Shown here in pieces: positions 59,213-64,000 of a stretch of DNA of 64,000 nt (positions are counted from its first letter, which is position 1; each line of letters opens with the position of its first letter). This DNA comes from Perspicuibacillus lycopersici (lineage in GTDB: Bacteria > Bacillota > Bacilli > Bacillales > Caldibacillaceae), in NCBI RefSeq assembly GCF_025660475.1, contig NZ_JAOUSF010000001.1:496001-560000 (forward strand), in the 5' to 3' direction. A program made the translations under genes and the position numbers. The notes under the pieces are model-generated. The model had not been told where the DNA came from, searched no databases, and saw only the letters and a program-made list of their open reading frames with translations.

Positions 59213-60121
59213 TTAATTTCTACTCACTTGATTAACTAATACACCAACTTTTTCTATTGTAACCTCTACTATATCGTTTGGTTGTAAGAAGCGTGGTGGT
59301 TTAAAGCCATTTCCCACCCCTGCAGGCGTACCTGTTGCAATGATATCCCCAGGCTCAAGTGTCATTCCTTTTGATAGTATTTCGATGATCTCACCTATAG
59401 AAAAAATAAAATGTTTCGTTGAAGACTGTTGACGAACTTCTCCATTCACTCGTGTTTCGATCGATAATGCTTCTGGGTCTTCGATTTCAGATTTTTCTAC
59501 AATCCATGGACCAATTGGACATGTTCCATCTAAGCTTTTTCCTAAAAAATATTGCTTATGACGACTTTGAATATCACGTGCAGTAACATCATTTACAATA
59601 GTATAGCCAAAAATATAATCGCTTGCCTCTTCCTTACGAATTTTTGTTCCTTTTTTTCCGATAACAATTGCTAGCTCCCCTTCATAATCGAGAGCATTTG
59701 TAACCTCTTGATGATTAGGAATCCTATCGTTTGAAGCAATAACGGTCGTTGGTGCTTTCGTAAACACGATTAGATCTGTTGGGATATCTTTTTCACTTCC
59801 CATTTCGATTGCATGATCACGATAATTCTTCCCTATACAAAAGATATTTTTTTGTGGTCTTGGTATTGGTGATAATATTTTTATTTCTGTTAAAAAATAC
59901 GAATATTCATTGATCATCTGTTTAGTTTCTGCTTCTTCTACTAGTAAACTTACACGCTGTAAAAACGATTCTCCTGCTTCAATAAAAGAAATCATATCCT
60001 TTGGAAAAGTATTTGTCCCATACAGTGATTTTTCCAATTCTGATAAATGTACAATTTTCTCTTCCTTTATAATTCCTACAAACTCTACACCATTTTGATT
60101 GATTGCCGTTGCAAATTTCAT
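59213..60121 (-). CDS. yisK: Fumarylacetoacetate hydrolase-family protein (YisK)
   Basis: A 302-residue FAH-fold enzyme. Seen: IFCIGKNYRDHAIEMGS near residue 96, DYEGELAIVIGKKG with the metal-binding Glu near 147, and TPAGVGNGFKPP near 272. B. subtilis YisK is an oxaloacetate decarboxylase-type FAH protein. ATG at 60121 with GGGAG 9 bases upstream; it follows the DUF418 stop by three bases, so the two are coupled. Confidence 0.92.
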   Translation of the reverse strand: MKFATAINQNGVEFVGIIKEEKIVHLSELEKSLYGTNTFPKDMISFIEAGESFLQRVSLLVEEAETKQMINEYSYFLTEIKILSPIPRPQKNIFCIGKNYRDHAIEMGSEKDIPTDLIVFTKAPTTVIASNDRIPNHQEVTNALDYEGELAIVIGKKGTKIRKEEASDYIFGYTIVNDVTARDIQSRHKQYFLGKSLDGTCPIGPWIVEKSEIEDPEALSIETRVNGEVRQQSSTKHFIFSIGEIIEILSKGMTLEPGDIIATGTPAGVGNGFKPPRFLQPNDIVEVTIEKVGVLVNQVSRN

Positions 60122-60124
60122 CAA

Positions 60125-61312
60125 TTATTGCTCCCTTCTTTTTAATGAGGAAATTTTACCGTACGTGATCCCCCGTAATAACCATTCCACTGGTCCCATT
60201 TGATAACTTTTTAACCATTGTTTACTTAAATAAAGCTGGATAAGGAAAATACAAATGGCCAGAAAAGTACTGAATACATAGCTAACCTTCCCATAAAGAC
60301 TAAAACCATAGCTATAAAAAATGACACTACAAATGAGCGATTGAAATAAATAATTGGATAACGATAGCCTACCTACATTTGCAAACAATAGGAGCAGTCG
60401 ATGTTGCTTCCATTTATTTGCGATTAAATAGATGAGCGATATGTAGCCTGCAGTTACGATCGGTCCACCAAATAAATCTTGAAAAACAAAAAGTGACAGG
60501 TTCTGGTTTCCTAAATAGGGGAGAAGTTTGATTACTAGTCCGATCGGTAGCGCAATACAAAACATTTTTTTGAAAAATCTTGTGTTCGCTTCCGTATGTA
60601 TTAATTTTTGCTGCTTTGCAAAGGCAGCACCTAACAACAATAGTGGCAATATCATGAAAAAGATTTGGATGCTACCTACTCCCCAATTTGTATACGACCA
60701 ATCGATTATCCGTTGATTTGTAATCTCGAGAAAACTACCATTTTGATAAATTGCTTGTACATGCTCTGCGATCTGTACCGGATAGATTTCTTCTGAGGAA
60801 ACAAAGACAGATGCAATATAAGCAAGTACAACGAGAAGAAGATTAGGAACTGTATACAAAACAATTGCCGTGATCGTCATTCCTTTTGCCGATAAGTGAG
60901 TAAATGCCAGAAGAAAAATACCTAAAATTGCATATACGACTAAAATATCACCTGGCCAAATGAAAAAGGCGTGAATCATCCCAAGCAATAATAATCCAAT
61001 CATCCGCCGGATTGCTGTCGGATAGAAAGCCAATTCCCCTCTTGCTTCTACCCTTTCTTTTATGATGATTAAGCCATAGCCAAATAGAAATGCGAATAAC
61101 GGATAAAAGCTTGCTTGCGCCAAAATATCGACAATGGCATATACCCATTTGTCCCACGCAGTTTCCGCTAAAGTAACTGGATCTGCATATAAATATGGCG
61201 TATGAAAAGAAAAGATGTTTACAGCAAAGATGCCTAATATCGCCAACCCTCTCATTACATCTATTGTGGCGATTCGATCATACCCGTGATTTGTTCCAAT
61301 TTCGTTATTCAA
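60125..61312 (-). CDS. DUF418 (YeiB-like) membrane protein
   Basis: A 395-residue polytopic protein: RIATIDVMRGLAILGIFAVNI at the N-terminus is the hallmark of the DUF418/acyltransferase-like family. About ten helices follow, and GRLSLSNYLFQS near 325 marks the DUF418 domain. Function unknown. TTG at 61312 is favoured because GAGGGGGG stands 5 bases upstream; an ATG 15 codons earlier is possible. First of a two-gene unit with yisK. Confidence 0.85.
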   Translation of the reverse strand: MNNEIGTNHGYDRIATIDVMRGLAILGIFAVNIFSFHTPYLYADPVTLAETAWDKWVYAIVDILAQASFYPLFAFLFGYGLIIIKERVEARGELAFYPTAIRRMIGLLLLGMIHAFFIWPGDILVVYAILGIFLLAFTHLSAKGMTITAIVLYTVPNLLLVVLAYIASVFVSSEEIYPVQIAEHVQAIYQNGSFLEITNQRIIDWSYTNWGVGSIQIFFMILPLLLLGAAFAKQQKLIHTEANTRFFKKMFCIALPIGLVIKLLPYLGNQNLSLFVFQDLFGGPIVTAGYISLIYLIANKWKQHRLLLLFANVGRLSLSNYLFQSLICSVIFYSYGFSLYGKVSYVFSTFLAICIFLIQLYLSKQWLKSYQMGPVEWLLRGITYGKISSLKRREQ

Positions 61313-61438
61313 TTTTTCCCCCCTCTTCCATGTATATTTTAAGTATAATAGAAACATTTTCGATACTCTAGGAAAATATTATTTGAAAGTAGGCAAAATT
61401 TTAACGAAAGAAATTGGGAAACAATAGGCATTTTAATC

Positions 61439-61465
61439 ACCATCCTTTAAGATGCACATACACTA
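61439..61465 (+). promoter_or_regulatory. Sigma-K-like promoter of the gerP operon
   Basis: CATACACTA matches the sigma-K -10 consensus (CATAnnnTA) and is preceded at 16 bases by AC. It lies 32 bases before gerPA. The gerP operon is sigma-K dependent in Bacillus. Confidence 0.75.
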
Positions 61466-61496
61466 TGAAAGAAATCATCTATAGGAAGTGAGATAG

Positions 61497-61718
61497 TTGC
61501 CAGCAATTGTCGGAATTGTTCAAGTAAATAGTGTAAGTTCAAGTGGAGTATTTCATATTGGCGACGTCTATCGAGTCTCTCCGATTTCTTCTGCAAAAAC
61601 CTTTTCAGGTGCAGGATCATTCAATACCGGAGAACAACTATATGTATATAACCGTAGAAGTAATACAAACACTTACGATAGTGATCAGTTTGACCAAAAC
61701 ATAACCGGAAATGTATAA
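61497..61718 (+). CDS. gerPA: Spore germination protein GerPA
   Basis: A 73-residue coat protein: MPAIVGIVQVNSVSSSGVF then HIGDVYRVSP and GAGSFNTGEQL, the shared GerPA/GerPF fold with the TF(S/A)GAGSFNTG motif. GerP proteins make the coat permeable to germinants. The start is TTG, with GGAAGTGAG upstream. First of the operon. Confidence 0.94.
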   Translation: MPAIVGIVQVNSVSSSGVFHIGDVYRVSPISSAKTFSGAGSFNTGEQLYVYNRRSNTNTYDSDQFDQNITGNV

Positions 61719-61793
61719 ATAGGTTTTTCCGAGCGTTATTCTCATAAAGATTCGCAGAATGCCATCCATTCCAACGATTGTAGGTGAAGAAAC

Positions 61794-62009
61794 TTGAATT
61801 TTTATATTCAGCAATCTATTCAAATTAATATTTTGCGAGTGGAGAGTATTTCTAACTCTTCTGTCTTACAAATCGGTAGTGCTGGAATTATTAAGTCCCG
61901 TGCTTCTTTAGCCAATACTGGTGGTTATACAGAACAAGCACCTAAACCCGAGCATGAAGGATTTGTCACCCCTACTATCGAGTCGATACCGGTCCCATTC
62001 CAGCCATAG
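61794..62009 (+). CDS. gerPB: Spore germination protein GerPB
   Basis: A 71-residue protein: NFYIQQSIQINILRVESIS then SSVLQIGSAGIIKSRASL and NTGGYTEQAP, diagnostic of GerPB. The start is TTG again, with GTAGGTGAAG upstream. Gap of 75 bases from gerPA. Confidence 0.94.
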   Translation: MNFYIQQSIQINILRVESISNSSVLQIGSAGIIKSRASLANTGGYTEQAPKPEHEGFVTPTIESIPVPFQP

Positions 62010-62073
62010 GAGAATACAAAAAGGCATAAAGCTGAAGAATTAGTTGCGCACATCCATAAGGAGGAATACTGCA

Positions 62074-62706
62074 TTGCAAAATGATTTGTATTATTACTTA
62101 AATCAATTAGCTGCCCAAATTCAAAAACAAGAAGCAAAGATTAAGGTATTAGAAGACGCACAATCCGATATGAAGCAATTACTAGAATCCTTGAAAAATA
62201 ATCAAGCTGTAAATATTGAACGGATTGATTATCATTTTGACCAATTAAAAATTGAAAAGCTTGAAGGAACATTAAACATTGGCGTTAATCCAAATGACCT
62301 TCAAAACCTAGATGAATTTGCTGTCGGTTCTAACCAAGTTTTTCCGCAAGCATCACATAAATTTAATCCAGAAATGATAAATTATTTAGAAAATGAGCTA
62401 CTTGCTTACATGGATAATGAAGTTCCACAAATGGTTGATGAAACGAAACGTGAATTTGGTCTACAATTAGATGATTCCTACACGGAATTTATTAAGCAAG
62501 ACATTAGAAACCAATTAAAGCAGCGCATTGATTATTATTTGCGCCAACCAGCAAATATGAAGGAAAATATTTCGAATCAAGAAAGACAAGATCAAATTAT
62601 TTTTGCGATTCAAAACGATATTAAACAAGCAATCAATTCATTCTTTAGCCAATTTCCGATGAAGGGGGATGAAAGTAGCGATGATTTTCGAAGTGACCAA
62701 TCATGA
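62074..62706 (+). CDS. gerPC: Spore germination protein GerPC
   Basis: A 210-residue protein with an N-terminal coiled coil (residues about 5-50, LNQLAAQIQKQEAKIKVLED) and a helical C-terminal part; GerPC is the largest member of the set. TTG 62074 is the start, with GGAGGAA 7 bases upstream; the frame is open ten codons more. Its 3' end overlaps gerPD by 26 bases. Confidence 0.92.
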   Translation: MQNDLYYYLNQLAAQIQKQEAKIKVLEDAQSDMKQLLESLKNNQAVNIERIDYHFDQLKIEKLEGTLNIGVNPNDLQNLDEFAVGSNQVFPQASHKFNPEMINYLENELLAYMDNEVPQMVDETKREFGLQLDDSYTEFIKQDIRNQLKQRIDYYLRQPANMKENISNQERQDQIIFAIQNDIKQAINSFFSQFPMKGDESSDDFRSDQS

Positions 62707-62860
62707 TTTATGTGTAGGAAAAATAAATATTTTAGGAGTTTCTAGCTCTTCCCTCGTACTTGTCGGTGATACGAATTCGATTCAATTAGTGTCTGCTTTT
62801 GACACACCACCTGAATCGTTAATTATTGGACCGTTAGTACCGTTAGCACCAGGAGGTTAA
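62681..62860 (+). CDS. gerPD: Spore germination protein GerPD
   Basis: A 59-residue protein: MIFEVTNHDLCVGKINILGVSSSSLVLVGD, then FDTPPESLIIGP, the GerPD signature. The start inside gerPC, four codons after a less likely ATG, is fixed by family length. Translationally coupled to gerPC. Confidence 0.94.
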   Translation: MIFEVTNHDLCVGKINILGVSSSSLVLVGDTNSIQLVSAFDTPPESLIIGPLVPLAPGG

Positions 62861-62870
62861 TGAATTTCCT

Positions 62871-63242
62871 ATGTTAAAACGTATTTCACATGTAAACTCA
62901 ATTGATGTAACCTCTATCACTTTTAGTTCATTCTTACAAATTGGCGATTCGAAAGAAATCGATGCTTATTCGAGAGCGTTAGCTGTTCAAAGAGAAGAAA
63001 CGATTTTCCATGGAAAAGAAGGCAGATTTAAAGACTATGATGTTTTTTCTATCCCACTTTTTCTCCCCCCACTGGATGAGGAAATCATTTCGGTAACAAA
63101 TAATCAAAAAAATCACATTCATGTAGGCGAACTAAAAATAATTGGTCTTTCCTCGTCAAGCATTGCTCATATCGGTAATAATGAACGACTTTATGCAGAA
63201 GCAAGAATAAAGCATATTCGGCATATAACCCCAAACATATAA
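62871..63242 (+). CDS. gerPE: Spore germination protein GerPE
   Basis: A 123-residue protein: RISHVNSIDVTSITFSSFLQIGDS near the start and a second copy of the pattern, HIHVGELKIIGLSSSSIAHIGN, near residue 82, so it holds two GerP-like units. GGAGG ribosome binding site overlaps the gerPD end. Confidence 0.94.
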   Translation: MLKRISHVNSIDVTSITFSSFLQIGDSKEIDAYSRALAVQREETIFHGKEGRFKDYDVFSIPLFLPPLDEEIISVTNNQKNHIHVGELKIIGLSSSSIAHIGNNERLYAEARIKHIRHITPNI

Positions 63243-63261
63243 AGAGGAATATCTGAAAACA

Positions 63262-63399
63262 TTGAACTTCTATATCCGCAGAAGCATAGTCTATTTTAGG
63301 AAAGTAAAAGATAACGATGGATTCGCGTTTTTTTCCTTTGGAGATAATCAAAATATTTCTCAAATGTCTTCTGCAGTTTTTAAGAAGAAAGATTTATAA
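63262..63399 (+). CDS. Possible extra GerPB-like mini-gene (or remnant)
   Basis: The gerPE-gerPF gap holds an open frame of 45 residues from TTG 63262: MNFYIRRSIVYFRKVKDNDG, then FFSFGDNQNIS and KKKDL. Its start is strikingly like GerPB (MNFYIQQSIQINILRV) and FSFGD sits where GerP proteins have LQIGD/HIGD. AAGAGGAA lies 12 bases before TTG, too far to be good, though a CTG three codons upstream is 3-4 bases from it. It may be a divergent paralogue or a decaying duplicate. Confidence 0.5.
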   Translation: MNFYIRRSIVYFRKVKDNDGFAFFSFGDNQNISQMSSAVFKKKDL

Positions 63400-63460
63400 T
63401 TAAATTATTCCGAATCACATAGTTTTCCCATTTTAGATATTTCGATAAAGGATGTATATT

Positions 63461-63679
63461 ATGCCGGCTTTAATTGGATCTATTCAAATTGTCAATGTGG
63501 GTGGCGGAATTGTTAATGTTGGTGATAGCCTAAACATATCTCCAAAATCAAATTCGAAATCAAATAATGGATCTGGTTCAAGCAATACAGGTGGCTTAAT
63601 TATGACAAACAATGGTTTGAATGCAACGAACGCAATTGATCCAGATATCGTCGATCAACCAACCACAGCAAATGCTTAA
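63461..63679 (+). CDS. gerPF: Spore germination protein GerPF
   Basis: A 72-residue protein: MPALIGSIQIVNVGGGIVNVGD then SPKSNSKSNNGSGSSNTGG and NATNAIDPDIVDQ, typical of GerPF. ATG 63461 with AAAGGATG 7 bases upstream; the frame is open three codons further. Last gene of the operon. Confidence 0.94.
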   Translation: MPALIGSIQIVNVGGGIVNVGDSLNISPKSNSKSNNGSGSSNTGGLIMTNNGLNATNAIDPDIVDQPTTANA

Positions 63680-63710
63680 AGGGCTTGAGATAGCATGATC
63701 TCAAGCCCTT
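63679..63710. terminator. Hairpin between gerPF and addA
   Basis: AAGGGCTTGAGAT and ATCTCAAGCCCTT, perfect 13-bp arms with 6-base loop, at the gerPF stop. T-tracts are short on both sides, but the stem is very strong. Confidence 0.8.
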
Positions 63711-63743
63711 GCATTCATGATGCTTCACTTTTTACGTTAAAGG

Positions 63744-64000
63744 TTATTCGTTAACCGATAATAGATGGCCACCATCGAAAAAGAATAAATATGTTTCATG
63801 TAATGGTTCTTTTAATATTGACTCAATTGCACGCTTATATAATTCCATTTGTGTTTTATAACGTGCTAGGAGCACTGGCTCCGCTTCAGTAAATCCGCCA
63901 GGAAAGCGATTTGTAATTTGATCTGTTTTAAAATCGAGCAATACTAATCCTTCCTCGTCTTTAAATAAACAATCAATGATACCTTGAATAAAGACTGGCT
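63744..64000 (-). CDS. addA: AddA helicase-nuclease, C-terminal end (cut by window)
   Basis: The last 85 residues of AddA, the helicase/nuclease subunit of the AddAB recombination complex. VFIQGIIDCLFKDEEGLVLLDFKTD is its RecB-type nuclease core (D-x(n)-DxK: GIIDC and LLDFKTD). The frame is open to the window edge, so the gene begins outside. addAB beside gerP is the conserved bacillar arrangement. Confidence 0.93.
   Translation of the reverse strand, partial: PVFIQGIIDCLFKDEEGLVLLDFKTDQITNRFPGGFTEAEPVLLARYKTQMELYKRAIESILKEPLHETYLFFFDGGHLLSVNE

Noticed and set aside
61719..61793. 12-codon frame MPSIPTIVGEET overlapping the gerPB start
   Set aside because: Too short and without a convincing ribosome binding site; at most a coupling leader peptide.

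Overview
The window is low-GC DNA (I estimate the mid-30s % GC) from an endospore-forming Firmicute of the Bacillaceae or a close relative. Three things point there. Gene order closely follows the Bacillus subtilis spoVIF/yjc - fabI - yjb - spx - trpS - yja - yit - yis/gerP chromosome region. Many genes are sporulation-specific (spoVAC-D-Eb, spoVIF, yjcZ, yjcA, a cotO-like gene, the gerP operon). Regulatory signals are typically bacillar (FapR boxes, a tryptophan T-box, a RoxS/RsaE sRNA with a Rex box, cre-like sites). I cannot name the species. The window is ordinary core chromosome: no phage, integrase, intact insertion sequence, CRISPR array, rRNA or tRNA was seen.

Layout. 1-5300: the 3' end of ppaC, cvfB on the other strand, then the yjcH-yjcG-yjcF group and a DUF421 membrane protein. 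5268-9840: a sporulation block, mostly on the minus strand: spoVIF, a Gly-rich YjcZ peptide, spoVAEb-spoVAD-spoVAC with a YhcN-type lipoprotein gene first, yjcA and a short cotO-like gene. 9988-16600: fabI with a FapR operator, a CPA2/TrkA antiporter, prpE, and the rluD-nadK-relQ cluster. 16899-25110: yjbK (CYTH), a lytic transglycosylase, truncated haemoglobin, spxH, the RoxS-type sRNA, pepF, coiA, mecA and spx. spxH and spx encode the redox-stress regulator Spx and the adaptor for its proteolysis; mecA encodes the related ClpC adaptor.

25539-35170: trpS behind a T-box leader, a PanF-like sodium symporter with a small partner, yjbA, a yjaZ that appears frameshifted at its start codon, fabF-fabHA with a second FapR operator, and yjaV-yjaU. 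35439-42835: the yit-like group (yjzD, yjzC, yitW, yitV, yitU), cstA with a cre site, yitT, a DegV protein, several tiny basic proteins and yajQ. 43217-55110: a complete maltodextrin module. It has a LacI-type regulator, a DUF1189 protein, an MdxEFG ABC importer, a GH31 alpha-glucosidase, a membrane-tethered alpha-amylase and a divergent intracellular neopullulanase/maltogenic amylase, with palindromic GCAAACGTTTGC-type operators. The amylase would cut starch outside the cell, the importer bring in maltodextrins, and the two cytosolic glycosidases finish the job.

55346-64000: yisN (DUF2777), a FIST-GGDEF-EAL protein with a degenerate GGDEF motif, yisL, yisK, a DUF418 membrane protein, the gerPA-F germination operon behind a sigma-K-like promoter, and the 3' end of addA. 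The observations most worth a second look are the RoxS/RsaE sRNA with a Rex operator on its start site, an unannotated GerPB-like mini-gene between gerPE and gerPF, the one-base frameshift at the yjaZ start, and two structured GC-richer intergenic elements (13971-14141 and 43043-43152).
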